Of a stretch of 64,000 bases of DNA, positions 1-11,691 are shown piece after piece. Location: positions 2,568,501-2,632,500 of the forward strand of contig CP037918.1 in the NCBI GenBank assembly GCA_019356535.1, read 5' to 3'. The stretch is from Chromatiaceae bacterium (GTDB taxonomy: Bacteria > Pseudomonadota > Gammaproteobacteria > Chromatiales > Chromatiaceae). The notes beneath the pieces were generated by a model. It saw nothing but the letters and a program-made list of their open reading frames with translations, made no database searches and was not told the origin of the DNA. The translations under genes and the position numbers were made by a program. Numbering within the stretch: the first letter of the stretch is position 1; each line of letters starts with the position of its first letter.

Positions 1-1
1 C

Positions 2-814
2 ATCATGGCCGCCTTGCAGGGCAACCCCGAGCTGGCGGTGGGCAATGCGGTCGGTTCGAACATCGCCAACATCGGCCTGATCCTGGGAGTAAGTGCCCTG
101 GTCGCGCCGCTCACGGTGCGGTCGCACGTGCTGTGGCGGGAGTACCCCCTGCTCGCCGGCGTCTCGCTGGCGGTCTACCTGATGCTCGCCGATGGGCAGC
201 TGGGACAGCTCGACGGCCTGATGATGCTGGCCGGGCTGGTCGGCGCCATGGGCTGGATCGTGCACCTGGGCCGGCAACGCGCCGCGGTAGAGCCGCTGGA
301 AGACGAATTCGCCGAGGAGATCCCCGCCGACATGGGCACCGGTGCGGCACTCGCCTGGACCACCCTCGGCCTGCTGTTGCTGATCGCCAGCTCGCGGCTG
401 CTGGTGTGGGGGGCGGTAGAAATCGCCACCGCGCTGGGGGTGAGCGACCTGGTGATCGGCCTGACCATCGTCGCCATCGGCACCAGCCTGCCGGAACTGG
501 CCGCCAGCGTCACCGCTACCCTCAAGGGCGAGGACGATCTGGCGGTGGGCAACGTGATCGGCTCCAACCTGTTCAACATGCTCGCGGTGCTCAGCGTCCC
601 CGGGCTGATCGCGCCGGCGGCGGTGAGCGACTCGGTGCTCAGCCGCGACATGCCGCTGATGCTGGCACTGACCGCAGCCCTCTTCTTCATGGGCCGGGGT
701 CGCGGCGGCAACGGCACCATCAACCGCCTGGAGGGCGGCCTGCTGCTGTCGGTTTTCCTCGCCTACCAGACCTGGCTGTATCTCTCCAGCCAGCCGACCT
801 TCCCCGGAGCCTGA
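2..814 (+). CDS. yrbG: Calcium/sodium antiporter, YrbG/CaxA family (5' end outside window)
   Basis: Inner-membrane cation exchanger of the Ca2+/cation antiporter family. The reading frame is open back to the window edge, so the start and probably about 50 residues are missing. Both signature repeats of the family are seen: GNAVGSNIANIGLILG early in the visible part, and GTSLPEL (159-165, counting from the first visible Met) followed by GNVIGSNLFNML (182-193). These two alpha-repeats form the ion-binding site in the family. Several hydrophobic segments are separated by an acidic cytoplasmic loop near residue 100. The gene stops 3 bp before kdsD, the same order as in the E. coli yrb locus, so it is probably co-transcribed with the Kdo and Lpt genes. 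The family is secure; the ion specificity in this organism is not shown. Confidence 0.9.
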   Translation: MMAALQGNPELAVGNAVGSNIANIGLILGVSALVAPLTVRSHVLWREYPLLAGVSLAVYLMLADGQLGQLDGLMMLAGLVGAMGWIVHLGRQRAAVEPLEDEFAEEIPADMGTGAALAWTTLGLLLLIASSRLLVWGAVEIATALGVSDLVIGLTIVAIGTSLPELAASVTATLKGEDDLAVGNVIGSNLFNMLAVLSVPGLIAPAAVSDSVLSRDMPLMLALTAALFFMGRGRGGNGTINRLEGGLLLSVFLAYQTWLYLSSQPTFPGA

Positions 815-817
815 ACC

Positions 818-1795
818 ATGGTCAACGACAGCGAACGCATGATCGAACTCGGTCGCGAGGTGGTGGACATCGAGCGTAATGCGGTCGCCGCCCTGCGCCG
901 CCGCATCGGAGAGGACTTCGCCCACGCCTGCCGGCTGATGATGCACTGCGAGGGCCGAGTGGTGGTCACCGGAATGGGCAAATCCGGGCACATCGGCAGC
1001 AAGATCGCGGCCACCCTTGCCAGCACCGGCACCCCCGCCTTCTTCGTGCACCCCGGCGAGGCCAGCCACGGCGACCTGGGGATGATCACCCCTGGCGACG
1101 TGGTGCTGGCGCTGTCCAATTCGGGCGAGACCGGCGAGGTGCTGACCATCCTGCCCCTGCTCAAGCGCATGGGCGTGCCGCTGATCGCGCTCACCGGCAA
1201 CCCCGGCTCCACCCTGGCACGCGAAGCCGAGGTGCACCTGGACGTGGGCGTCGAGAAGGAAGCCTGCCCGCTGGACCTGGCCCCCACCGCCAGCACCACC
1301 GCCGCGCTGGTGATGGGTGACGCCCTGGCCATCGCCCTGTTGCAGGCGCGCGGCTTCACCCACGAGGACTTCGCCCTGTCGCATCCCGGTGGCAGCCTGG
1401 GCAAGCGCCTGCTGCTGCGGGTCTCCGACCTGATGCACGAGGGCGAACGCCTGCCGGTGGTGCGCGAGTCCGACCCGTTGCGCGAGGCCCTGCTGGAGAT
1501 GACCGCCAAGGGGCTGGGCATGACGGCCATTCTCGACGCCAATGACAGTCTGGTCGGCGTCTTCACCGATGGCGACCTGCGACGCTGTTTCGACGCCCGC
1601 CACGACCTGCACGACGCGCGCGTGGGCGACGTCATGACCCGCGGTGGGGTGCGTATCCAGGCCGACCGACTGGCCGCCGAAGCATTGAAATTGATGCAGG
1701 ACCGCCAGATCAACGCCCTGCTGGTGGTCGACGGCGAAGACCGCCTGGTCGGTGCGCTCAACATGCACGACCTGCTGCGAGCAGGCGTGGTCTGA
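818..1795 (+). CDS. kdsD: D-arabinose 5-phosphate isomerase KdsD
   Basis: Interconverts ribulose 5-phosphate and arabinose 5-phosphate, the first committed step to Kdo, the sugar joining lipid A to LPS core. At 325 aa it is full length. The N-terminal SIS domain (about residues 35-170) carries the phosphosugar-binding stretch VVVTGMGKSGHIGSKIAATL and the loop HPGEASHGDLG. Two CBS domains follow (about 205-260 and 270-325). It lies 18 bp before kdsC. Its substrate, ribulose 5-phosphate, is the product of the 6-phosphogluconate dehydrogenase encoded about 3 kb downstream. The ATG at 818 begins MVNDSERMIELGREV, the usual start of the family. Confidence 0.96.
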   Translation: MVNDSERMIELGREVVDIERNAVAALRRRIGEDFAHACRLMMHCEGRVVVTGMGKSGHIGSKIAATLASTGTPAFFVHPGEASHGDLGMITPGDVVLALSNSGETGEVLTILPLLKRMGVPLIALTGNPGSTLAREAEVHLDVGVEKEACPLDLAPTASTTAALVMGDALAIALLQARGFTHEDFALSHPGGSLGKRLLLRVSDLMHEGERLPVVRESDPLREALLEMTAKGLGMTAILDANDSLVGVFTDGDLRRCFDARHDLHDARVGDVMTRGGVRIQADRLAAEALKLMQDRQINALLVVDGEDRLVGALNMHDLLRAGVV

Positions 1796-1813
1796 GACAA
1801 GGGAGGAAGCGAG

Positions 1814-2338
1814 ATGCAGGACTTACAGGCACGAGCCCGCCAGATCAAACTGGTGATCTTCGACGTGGACGGGGTGCTCACCGATGGCAGCCTGTTCCTG
1901 GGCGATGACGGCCAGGAATACAAGGCCTTCAACTCCAAGGACGGCCACGGCATGAAAATGCTGCAACAGACCGGCGTGAAGATCGCCATCATCACCGGCC
2001 GCACCTCCGAGGTGGTGCGCATTCGCATGCACAGCCTGGGGATAGAACACGTCTTCCAGGGCATCGAAAACAAGCTCGACGCCTACGAGGAACTGAAACA
2101 GCGCCTGGGCCTGGAAGACGCGCAGATCGCCTATGTCGGCGACGATGTGGTGGACCTGCCGGTAATGACCCGGGTCGGCCTGGCGGTGTGCGTGGCCGAC
2201 GGTCACTCCCTGGTACGGCGACATGCGCACTGGACCACCAGCCACGCCGGCGGACGCGGCGCCGCACGCGAGGTCTGCGAGCTGCTGATGGACGCCCAGG
2301 GCAAGCTCGCCGCCGCCCTCGACGCCTACCTGGCCTGA
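1814..2338 (+). CDS. kdsC: 3-deoxy-D-manno-octulosonate 8-phosphate phosphatase KdsC
   Basis: HAD-superfamily phosphatase that removes the phosphate from Kdo 8-phosphate in the cytoplasm. The catalytic DxDG motif appears as FDVDGVLTDG (D17 and D19, nucleophile and acid/base), the Ser/Thr motif as IITGRTSEVV, and the Mg2+-binding motif as GDDVVDLPVM near residue 112. Its 174 aa match the short, capless KdsC type that works as a tetramer. A purine-rich ribosome-binding site (GGGAGG) precedes the ATG. It sits between kdsD and lptC with spacings of 18 and 4 bp. Confidence 0.96.
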   Translation: MQDLQARARQIKLVIFDVDGVLTDGSLFLGDDGQEYKAFNSKDGHGMKMLQQTGVKIAIITGRTSEVVRIRMHSLGIEHVFQGIENKLDAYEELKQRLGLEDAQIAYVGDDVVDLPVMTRVGLAVCVADGHSLVRRHAHWTTSHAGGRGAAREVCELLMDAQGKLAAALDAYLA

Positions 2339-2342
2339 GCCG

Positions 2343-2909
2343 ATGCGCCACCCCCTGCTCGTGTGGACCCTGGTGGCGCTGCTCGCCGGCCTGAGCTGGT
2401 GGCTGGCCGAGCGCCCCGAGGCTCCAAGCGGGCAGACGACCCTGCACACCAACGTACGCCGCGTGGACTATTACCTGCGAGAACTGGACGTCACCACCTT
2501 GGGCAAGGACGGACGACCGGCACGCACGCTGCGTGCCGCCGAGCTGCGCCACTACAGCGACGACGATACCACCGGGCTGCGCGCCCTCCACCTCACCCTC
2601 CACTCACGCGATGCCCCGCCCTGGGAGATCCGCGCGGAGACCGGCTGGGTCTCGGCGGCAGGCGACCTCATCCTGCTCGACGGCGAGGTGCACATCCGTC
2701 GCGAAGGGGGGAAAGGCGTCCGCCCGATGCGCATCGACACCCGCAACCTGCGCATCCAGCCCAAACAGGGCTATGCGGAGACCGACGAACGGGTTAGGGT
2801 ACATTCGCGGCGGGACCGACTGGATGCCACCGGCATGCAGGCCTGGTTCCACCATCCGGCACGCATCAAGTTTCTAGCCGACGTGAAGGGATACTATGCG
2901 CCACCTTGA
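2343..2909 (+). CDS. lptC: LPS export system protein LptC
   Basis: Bitopic inner-membrane protein that receives LPS from the LptB2FG transporter and passes it to LptA. One N-terminal transmembrane helix (about residues 5-22) is followed by a periplasmic beta-jellyroll domain. Sequence conservation in this family is low; the assignment rests on the stretch DYYLRELDVTTLGKDG, the length (188 aa), and its position between kdsC and lptA. The last 14 bp overlap lptA in another frame, which suggests translational coupling. No other candidate fits this slot. Confidence 0.9.
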   Translation: MRHPLLVWTLVALLAGLSWWLAERPEAPSGQTTLHTNVRRVDYYLRELDVTTLGKDGRPARTLRAAELRHYSDDDTTGLRALHLTLHSRDAPPWEIRAETGWVSAAGDLILLDGEVHIRREGGKGVRPMRIDTRNLRIQPKQGYAETDERVRVHSRRDRLDATGMQAWFHHPARIKFLADVKGYYAPP

Positions 2910-3381
2910 ACACCTCCTGCTCGCCCTGCTGCTGACCTGGAGCGGCCTGACCTCGGCACTGGACAGCGACCGCCGCCAGCCCGTGGATCTGGCCGCCGAC
3001 AGCGTGGACATCGATGAGGGCCGCAACATTTCCATCTACAAGGGCAACGTCGAACTGCGGCAGGGCAGCATGCACCTGCGCGCCGACCGCGTCACCATCC
3101 ACCACCGCCAGCGCAAGCCCGACCGCATCGTCGCCGAGGGCCAGCCAGTGCGCTTCGAGCAGGACACCGGCCGCGGCCGCATCAAGGCGCGCGCGCGCAA
3201 GGCCGAGTACGTGGTGAACAGCGAGGTCCTCTACCTCATCGGCGACGCCGTGCTGGTACAGAACGGCGACACCATGAAGAGCGACCGCATCATTTACGAC
3301 CGCGTGAAGCACAAGGTGCGGGCCGGCGCCGCCGCCAAGGGCAAACAACGGGTACGCATCACCATCCAGCCCAGCCAGTAA
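2896..3381 (+). CDS. lptA: Periplasmic LPS bridge protein LptA
   Basis: Periplasmic OstA/LptA-domain protein that polymerises into the beta-jellyroll bridge carrying LPS to the outer membrane. A Sec signal peptide (LLLALLLTWSGLTSALDSD, cleavage near residue 21-22) precedes the domain core, with typical text such as QPVDLAADSVDIDEG and IYKGNVELRQGSMHLRADRV. The 161 aa length is normal. It starts within the end of lptC and stops 2 bp before lptB, so lptC, lptA and lptB form one translational block. Confidence 0.94.
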   Translation: MRHLEHLLLALLLTWSGLTSALDSDRRQPVDLAADSVDIDEGRNISIYKGNVELRQGSMHLRADRVTIHHRQRKPDRIVAEGQPVRFEQDTGRGRIKARARKAEYVVNSEVLYLIGDAVLVQNGDTMKSDRIIYDRVKHKVRAGAAAKGKQRVRITIQPSQ

Positions 3382-3383
3382 CC

Positions 3384-4109
<726 letters not shown>

Positions 4110-4174
4110 GAATCCCCCCCTAAACCGCCGGCGCCTGCTACGCTTGGGAGTCCAGCAACGGTGGAGACAGGCCC

Positions 4175-5600
<1,426 letters not shown>

Positions 5601-5608
<8 letters not shown>

Positions 5609-7082
5609 GGATTGCAGCCTGATCATCTTCGGCGCCACCGGCAACCTGGCACAGCGCAAGCTGTTCCCGGCGCTCTACCATCTGGACGCCTCGGGACTGC
5701 TGCCGGCCAGCCTGAAGATCCTGGGCAACGGGCGCAGCGAACACAGCCGCGAAAGCTGGCAGCAGGATGTGCGCCGCGCCCTCGAGGCACACACGCAGGC
5801 CCCTCTGGCCCCCGAGGCCTGGCAGCGTTTCGCAACACGACTGCACTACCTGCGCGGCGACCTCTCCGCATCCGACACCTACCGCCAGCTGGGACAGATA
5901 CTGGACGGCCGCGACTGGCCGGACAACCGGGTGTTCTACGTGGCCCTGCCACCGGCGCGCTACGGCGGCATCGTCGAATCGCTGGGCGAAGCGGGCCTGC
6001 TCGACGAGAGCGGCGGGCACTGGCGCCGGGTGGTGATCGAAAAGCCCTTCGGCTCTGACCTAGAGAGCGCACGCAACCTGCAACGCAAGCTCTCGCGCTA
6101 CCTGAGCGAAAAACAGACCTACCGCATCGACCACTACATGGGCAAGGCGATGGTGCAGAACATCCTGGTCTCGCGTTTCGCCAACCTGCTGTTCGAGCCC
6201 CTGTGGAACCGAACCCACATCGAGCAGGTACAGATCACCCGCACCGAGACCCTGGGCGTGGGCTCACGCGCCGGCTTCTACGAGAACACCGGGGCGCTGC
6301 GCGACATGCTGCAGAGCCACCTGATGCAACTGATGTCGCTGATCGCCATGGAGCCGCCGGTATCCATGCACAGCGACGACCTGCGCGACGAAAAAGTGAA
6401 GGTGCTGAAATCCATTCGCCCCATCCATCCCTCGGCGGTCAACGCCTGCGCCTTCCGCGCCCAGTACACCGCCGGTCGTATCGACGGCGAGACCGTGCCC
6501 GGCTACCTGGAAGAGCCGGGCGTCGACCCGCACAGCGTCACCGAGACCTATGCTGCGCTCAAGCTCTACGTGGACAACTGGCGCTGGCGCGACGTGCCCT
6601 TCTACCTGCGCACCGGCAAGCGCATGGCCGAGGCGCTGTCCACCATCGCCATCAGCTTCCGCCAGCCGCCCAAGCACTTCTTTCGCAGCGCGCACATCGA
6701 GCACCCACCACCCAACTGGCTGATCATGAGCATGTCGCCCGAGGAGTCACTGCGTATCGAGATCACGGTCAAGCAACCGGGCATGACCATGTCCACCCGG
6801 CAAATCAGCCTGGATGCCCCCTTCCGCTGCGAACACCATGCCCAGACCGGAGCCTACGAAGGCCTGCTGCTCGACGTGCTTGAGGGCGACAACTCGCTGT
6901 TCCTGCGCTACGACGAGGTGGAATGGGCCTGGCGGGTGGTCGATCCGGTGCTGCACGCCTGGGCCACCGAGCGTGAGTACATCGCCAGCTACCCCGCGGG
7001 CAGCCGGGAACCGGCCGAGGTCGGACGCATCTTCGACCGGCCGCATCACCACTGGCGCAACCGCCTGGATCCCGAATCATGA
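5601..7082 (+). CDS. zwf: Glucose-6-phosphate 1-dehydrogenase
   Basis: First enzyme of the oxidative pentose phosphate and Entner-Doudoroff routes. The ATG at 5601 gives MSEDCSLIIFGATGNLAQRK, with the coenzyme motif GATGNLA at 11-17; the frame is open further upstream but that part lies inside gnd and has no family similarity. Length 493 aa is typical. The active-site signature is RIDHYMGKAMVQN, with D177, H178 and K182 present. The position after Lys is Ala, where the common text is DHYLGKE; this is worth noting but the catalytic residues remain. It overlaps gnd by 8 bp and pgl by 4 bp. Confidence 0.95.
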
Positions 7083-7747
7083 CCACCTGGATAGGCTGCG
7101 AGGACGCGGACGCCCTGGCCGTCGAGGCAGCGCGCCTGATCCGTGCCGCGGCCGTCGAAGCGATCACCCACCACGGGCACTTCCGGCTGGTACTCGCCGG
7201 CGGCACCACCCCGCTGGCCGCCTATCGGCTGCTCGCCGAACAGCCCGAAGGGCTGGCCGAATGGCACCTGTACTATGGTGACGAGCGCTGCCTGCCGGCG
7301 GACGATCCGCAACGCAATGCCAGCCTGGTCGCCGCGACCGGCCTGCCGGCACACGCTGGTCGCCATCATCCCATTCCCGCCGAGGGCTGCCCCGAGGGCG
7401 CGGCAGTGCGTTACGCCGCCACCATCACCCCTGCCCTGCCCTTCGACCTGGTGTTGCTGGGCATGGGCGAGGATGGCCACACCGCCAGCCTGTTTCCCGG
7501 ACACCACTGGCCAGACCAGCCGGTGATCCCGGTGAAGAACGCCTCGAAGCCGCCGCCACAACGGGTCAGTATGAGCCCCGCCAGCCTGCGGGCCTGCCGG
7601 CAGATGCTGGTACTGGTCAGCGGCGAGGGCAAGGAGGAGGCGGTGCGCGCCTGGCGCGCCGGCGAAGAGCTGCCGGTGGCACGCATCGCCAACCTGCCGC
7701 AGGCGCGAGTGCTGGTCGAGCGCCGCCTGCTGGAGGCCGCGCCATGA
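7079..7747 (+). CDS. pgl: 6-phosphogluconolactonase (DevB type)
   Basis: Hydrolyses 6-phosphogluconolactone, linking Zwf and Gnd. At 222 aa it matches the SOL/DevB family, with VLAGGTTPLAAYRLL (about 38-52), WHLYYGDERCLP with the acidic active-site region, and GMGEDGHTAS (128-137). It starts in an ATGA overlap with the zwf stop and ends in an ATGA overlap with glk, so the whole gnd-zwf-pgl-glk run looks translationally coupled. Confidence 0.94.
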   Translation: MTTWIGCEDADALAVEAARLIRAAAVEAITHHGHFRLVLAGGTTPLAAYRLLAEQPEGLAEWHLYYGDERCLPADDPQRNASLVAATGLPAHAGRHHPIPAEGCPEGAAVRYAATITPALPFDLVLLGMGEDGHTASLFPGHHWPDQPVIPVKNASKPPPQRVSMSPASLRACRQMLVLVSGEGKEEAVRAWRAGEELPVARIANLPQARVLVERRLLEAAP

Positions 7748-8679
7748 GCCGGCTGGCCGCCGATGTCGGGGGAACCTGGACCCGCCTGGCGCTGCTCGAC
7801 GGCGGGGAGCCCCGTACCCGACGCTATCGCAATGCCGGTTTTACCGACCTTTATCAGGTCATTGAACGCTTCCTGCGCGACGAACAGGTAGCAACGACCA
7901 CCATCGATCACATGGTACTGGCCCTGCCGGGCCCGAAGGGAGAGACACCGGTGCATTTGACCAACCTTGGCTGGATGGTGGAGCAGGAGCGCCTGCGCGC
8001 CTGCTGCCCACGGGCGCACATCCACCTGCTCAACGACTTCCAAGGTGCTGCGGTAGGCGCACTGCACGCCAGCGAGGGACGCTGGCTCAACCCGCACGCC
8101 GCAGCACCGGCAGACCGGGGCCCGGCGGTGGTCACCGGCCCCGGCACCGGCCTGGGCCTGGCCTGGTACGCAGACATTGCCGAGGCCGCGCTGCCCCGGG
8201 CCAGCGAAGGTGGTCATGCTGATTTTGCACCGGCCGATGCCGGGCAGCGCGCCTTGCACGCCCGGCTGGCAAAGCGCCACGGGCATGTCTCCTGGGAACG
8301 GGTGCTGTCCGGGCCGGGACTGGGCGAGCTGCACGCCTTTCTCGCCGCGACAGAAGATCCCTTATCGGCAGAACAGGTCCAGCAACACGCCGAGAGCGGC
8401 GACGCGACCAGCCGCGAGGCGATCGCGCTGTTCCTGCGCATCCTCGGCAACTGGGTCGGCAACCTGGCCCTGCTGTTCCGCCCGGCAGCCGGGGTCTGGC
8501 TGTGCGGCGGCGTGGCCCAACACCTGGCACACTGGTTCGCGGGCGATGCCTTCCTCGAGGGCTTTCTGGCCCGCGGGCGCATGCAGGCCGTGGCACGCGA
8601 GACGCCGGTACGCCTGGTCGAGCAGGCCGATGTCGGACTCGCGGGGGTCATTCACCTAGCAAGAGAGCTGACACCATGA
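7744..8679 (+). CDS. glk: Glucokinase (bacterial Glk family)
   Basis: ATP-dependent phosphorylation of glucose released by glycogen breakdown. The phosphate-binding motif is DVGGTWTR (7-14), a variant of the usual DIGGTNAR. Further family text is HLLNDFQGAAVGA, GPGTGLGLAW, SEGGHADFAP and VWLCGGVAQ. The length of 311 aa agrees with the Glk family rather than the ROK family. It is coupled to pgl upstream and to glgC downstream by 4-bp overlaps. Its place in this operon fits a role in recovering free glucose made by MalQ and debranching. Confidence 0.92.
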   Translation: MSRLAADVGGTWTRLALLDGGEPRTRRYRNAGFTDLYQVIERFLRDEQVATTTIDHMVLALPGPKGETPVHLTNLGWMVEQERLRACCPRAHIHLLNDFQGAAVGALHASEGRWLNPHAAAPADRGPAVVTGPGTGLGLAWYADIAEAALPRASEGGHADFAPADAGQRALHARLAKRHGHVSWERVLSGPGLGELHAFLAATEDPLSAEQVQQHAESGDATSREAIALFLRILGNWVGNLALLFRPAAGVWLCGGVAQHLAHWFAGDAFLEGFLARGRMQAVARETPVRLVEQADVGLAGVIHLARELTP

Positions 8680-9974
8680 TGGATGAAAACAAGCAACAGA
8701 AGCTCTATCGCTACTATGTCGAGCCCCGCATGACCAGCGATCTCACGCGCAACACCCTGGTGCTGGTGCTCGCTGGCGGCGTGGGTTCGCGCCTGAAAAA
8801 CCTCACCAAGTGGCGCGCCAAGCCGGCGGTGCCCTTCGGCGCCAAGTACCGCATCATCGACTTCCCGCTGTCGAACTGTGTCAACTCCGGCCTGCGGCGC
8901 ATCGGCGTACTTACCCAGTACAAATCGCACTCGCTGATCCGCCACCTGCAACGCGCCTGGAGCTTCATGCGCTCGGAGATCGGCGAATTCGTGGAGATCA
9001 TCCCCGCCCAGCAGCGCCTGCGCCAGGAGTGGTACCAGGGCACCGCGGACGCCATCTACCAGAACCTGGACATCATCTATCGGCACAACCCGGAGTACGT
9101 GCTGGTGCTCGGCGGCGACCACATCTACACCATGGACTACAGCCGCATGCTCCAGCATCACGTGAAACACCGCGCGGACCTCACCGTGGGCTGCATCGAG
9201 GTGCCGCTGAGCGAGGCCAGCGCCTTCGGCGTGATGTCGGTGGACGAGAACTTCGAGATCACCCACTTCACCGAAAAGCCGGCGCATCCCGAACCCATGC
9301 CGCACAACCCCGACATGGCACTGGCCTCGATGGGGATCTATATCTTCTCCATGGGGTTCCTCGCCGACATCCTGATCCGTGACGCCGAGGAACCGACGTC
9401 CGAACACGACTTCGGCAAGGACATCATCCCCAAGGCGATCCGCGAAGCGCGCGCCGTGGCCTACCCCTTCGTGGACGAGCAGGGGCAGCCCGCCTACTGG
9501 CGCGACGTGGGCACCTTGTACTCCTACTGGAAGGCCAACATCGAGCTATGCGATATCGAGCCGGAACTCAACCTGTACCGGCGCGACTGGCCGATCTGGA
9601 CCTACCAGACACAGAGTCCGCCAGCCAAATTCGCCTTCGATGACGAGCACCGGCGCGGCATGGCGGTGGACTCGCTGGTGGCCGGCGGCTGCATCATCTC
9701 GGGCGCCCTAGTGCGGCACTCGGTGATCTCATTCAATACCACGATCGAGACCGGCAGCCTGATCAAGGACAGCGTGATCCTGCCCAAGGTGAGCATCGGG
9801 AAGGACTGCACCATCAAGCGCGCCATCATCGACAAGGGCACTCGGATCCCGGACGGCTTCGAAATCGGCGTGGACCTGGAGAAGGACCGCCAGCGCTTCC
9901 TGGTCACCGACGAGGGCATCGTGCTGGTCACTCCCGGACAGCTGGGCCAGCGCCTGCACTTCGAGCGCGAATGA
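8676..9974 (+). CDS. glgC: Glucose-1-phosphate adenylyltransferase
   Basis: Makes ADP-glucose, the committed and usually allosteric step of bacterial glycogen synthesis. The ATG at 8676 (MMDENKQQKL) overlaps the glk stop; the frame runs further upstream but only through glk. Key text: LVLVLAGGVGSRLKNLT (nucleotide site), KPAVPFGAKYRIIDFPLSNC, the substrate-site stretch HFTEKP, and a left-handed beta-helix at the C-terminus. It is 432 aa, close to E. coli GlgC. The next gene starts after 1 bp. Allosteric effectors cannot be read from the sequence. Confidence 0.96.
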   Translation: MMDENKQQKLYRYYVEPRMTSDLTRNTLVLVLAGGVGSRLKNLTKWRAKPAVPFGAKYRIIDFPLSNCVNSGLRRIGVLTQYKSHSLIRHLQRAWSFMRSEIGEFVEIIPAQQRLRQEWYQGTADAIYQNLDIIYRHNPEYVLVLGGDHIYTMDYSRMLQHHVKHRADLTVGCIEVPLSEASAFGVMSVDENFEITHFTEKPAHPEPMPHNPDMALASMGIYIFSMGFLADILIRDAEEPTSEHDFGKDIIPKAIREARAVAYPFVDEQGQPAYWRDVGTLYSYWKANIELCDIEPELNLYRRDWPIWTYQTQSPPAKFAFDDEHRRGMAVDSLVAGGCIISGALVRHSVISFNTTIETGSLIKDSVILPKVSIGKDCTIKRAIIDKGTRIPDGFEIGVDLEKDRQRFLVTDEGIVLVTPGQLGQRLHFERE

Positions 9975-9975
9975 G

Positions 9976-11691
9976 ATGAGCACACCCCGCCTGCGCTTCG
10001 TACTCTGCTGGCACATGCACCAGCCCTGGTACCGCGAGACTCTCGACGGGGACTACGCCCTGCCCTGGGTGTACCTGCATGCCCTCAAGGACTACAGCGA
10101 CATGGCAGCGCATCTCGAGGCCCACCCGGCGATGCGCGCGGTGGTCAACTTCACCCCTGTGCTGCTTGAACAGCTCGCACACTATGCCGAGCGGCTGCGG
10201 GCCTGGTTGAACCACGGCAGCAGCATCCCCGACCCATTGCTCGAACTGCTTGCCGGGGTGCGCCCGGTGCCCGAAGACCTTGAGCGGCGCCAGGCGCTGC
10301 TGCGCTGTTGCCTGCGCGCCCATGCCCCACGAATGATCGACCCCCACCCGGCATTCCGCGCGCTGCTTGTCCCCTTGGGCTACCCCGAGATCCCCGGGGA
10401 TGATCTCCCCCTCCTGGACTACCTCGACGACCAGTATTTCATCGACCTGGTGGTGTGGTACCACCTGGCCTGGCTGGGCCATTCCCTGCGCGCACATCCC
10501 ACCGTACAAGGCCTGATGCACAAGGCCCGACGTTTCGATCTCGCCGACCGGCGTGCCCTGCTGTCGCTGTTCGCCGAGGTCATCGAAGGCCTGCCCGGGC
10601 GCTACCGTGCGCTGACCGAGAGCGGACAGATCGAACTGTCGGCCACCCCCTGGAGCCACCCCATCGTGCCACTGCTGTTCGATTTCGAAAGCGCGCACTG
10701 TGCCCTGCCAGGCTGCCCGCTGCCCGCACACCCCAGCTATCCCGGGGGCGAGGCACGCGCGGAATGGCAGCTCGAGCACGGCCTGGCGGTGTTCGAGCGA
10801 TTCTTCGGCCGCCGCCCACAGGGGGTCTGGCTTTCCGAGGGCAGCCTCAGCGAGCCGGCAGTGGCACTACTCACCCGCTCAGGCATCGCCTGGACTGCCT
10901 CGGGCGAAGGCGTGTGGCACAACAGCCGGCGCCTCTCGGGACTGCCCCACGACACCCCCGAGGCACGCCATGCCCTGTTCGCGCCACACCGCTTGCCCCA
11001 GGGGACGACCCGCCTGTTCTTCCGCGATGACGGCCTGTCCGACCGCATCGGCTTCGAGTACCAGCACTGGAACAGCGAGGATGCGGTGACCGATTTCCTC
11101 CACCACCTGCACAATATTCGCAACTACCTGGGCGAGCGCGCCGGCGAACGGGTGGTGAGCGTGATCCTCGACGGCGAGAACGCCTGGGAGTACTACCCCG
11201 ACAATGCCTGGCACTTCCTCGGCGAGCTGTACCAGCGCCTGGCCGCCGACCCGCTGATCGAAGTCACCACCTTCGGCGAGGCCCAAAGCCAGGTGCCGGA
11301 GATGGAACTGCCGCGGCTGTGCGCCGGCAGCTGGGTGCACGGCTCCTTCTCCACCTGGATCGGCGAACCCGCCAAGAACCGTGCCTGGGACCTGCTGACA
11401 GAGGCCAAGCACGCCTACGACGAAGTGCTCGCCAGCGGTCAGCTTGATACCCATCGTCAGATCGAGGCCGGCCTGCAGCTGGCGGTCTGCGAGGGTTCGG
11501 ACTGGTTCTGGTGGTTCAGCGACGACAACCCGTCCGACAGTGTGCGCTCCTTCGACCGCCTCTATCGCCAGCAACTGACGCATCTTTATGAACTGCTCGG
11601 CAAGCCGCCCCCCGAGGCACTGACCCACCCGCTCGCCCACGGCGGCGGTCAGGCGGCCAATGCCGGTACCATGCGCCGCAGCCATGAGTGA
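9976..11691 (+). CDS. Glycoside hydrolase family 57 protein (alpha-glucan active)
   Basis: A GH57 enzyme of 571 aa, likely acting on alpha-1,4 and/or alpha-1,6 bonds of glycogen or maltodextrin. The conserved GH57 regions can be placed: HMHQPW near the N-terminus (HQP 15-17), the ATPWSHPI stretch, GVWLSEG with E288 as probable nucleophile, and ILDGENAWE with D399 as probable acid/base. It starts 1 bp after glgC and overlaps malQ by 8 bp. The gene block has no GlgX-type GH13 debranching enzyme, so this protein may fill that role; amylase or 4-alpha-glucanotransferase activity is equally open. No signal peptide is seen, so it should be cytoplasmic. Confidence 0.85.
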   Translation: MSTPRLRFVLCWHMHQPWYRETLDGDYALPWVYLHALKDYSDMAAHLEAHPAMRAVVNFTPVLLEQLAHYAERLRAWLNHGSSIPDPLLELLAGVRPVPEDLERRQALLRCCLRAHAPRMIDPHPAFRALLVPLGYPEIPGDDLPLLDYLDDQYFIDLVVWYHLAWLGHSLRAHPTVQGLMHKARRFDLADRRALLSLFAEVIEGLPGRYRALTESGQIELSATPWSHPIVPLLFDFESAHCALPGCPLPAHPSYPGGEARAEWQLEHGLAVFERFFGRRPQGVWLSEGSLSEPAVALLTRSGIAWTASGEGVWHNSRRLSGLPHDTPEARHALFAPHRLPQGTTRLFFRDDGLSDRIGFEYQHWNSEDAVTDFLHHLHNIRNYLGERAGERVVSVILDGENAWEYYPDNAWHFLGELYQRLAADPLIEVTTFGEAQSQVPEMELPRLCAGSWVHGSFSTWIGEPAKNRAWDLLTEAKHAYDEVLASGQLDTHRQIEAGLQLAVCEGSDWFWWFSDDNPSDSVRSFDRLYRQQLTHLYELLGKPPPEALTHPLAHGGGQAANAGTMRRSHE

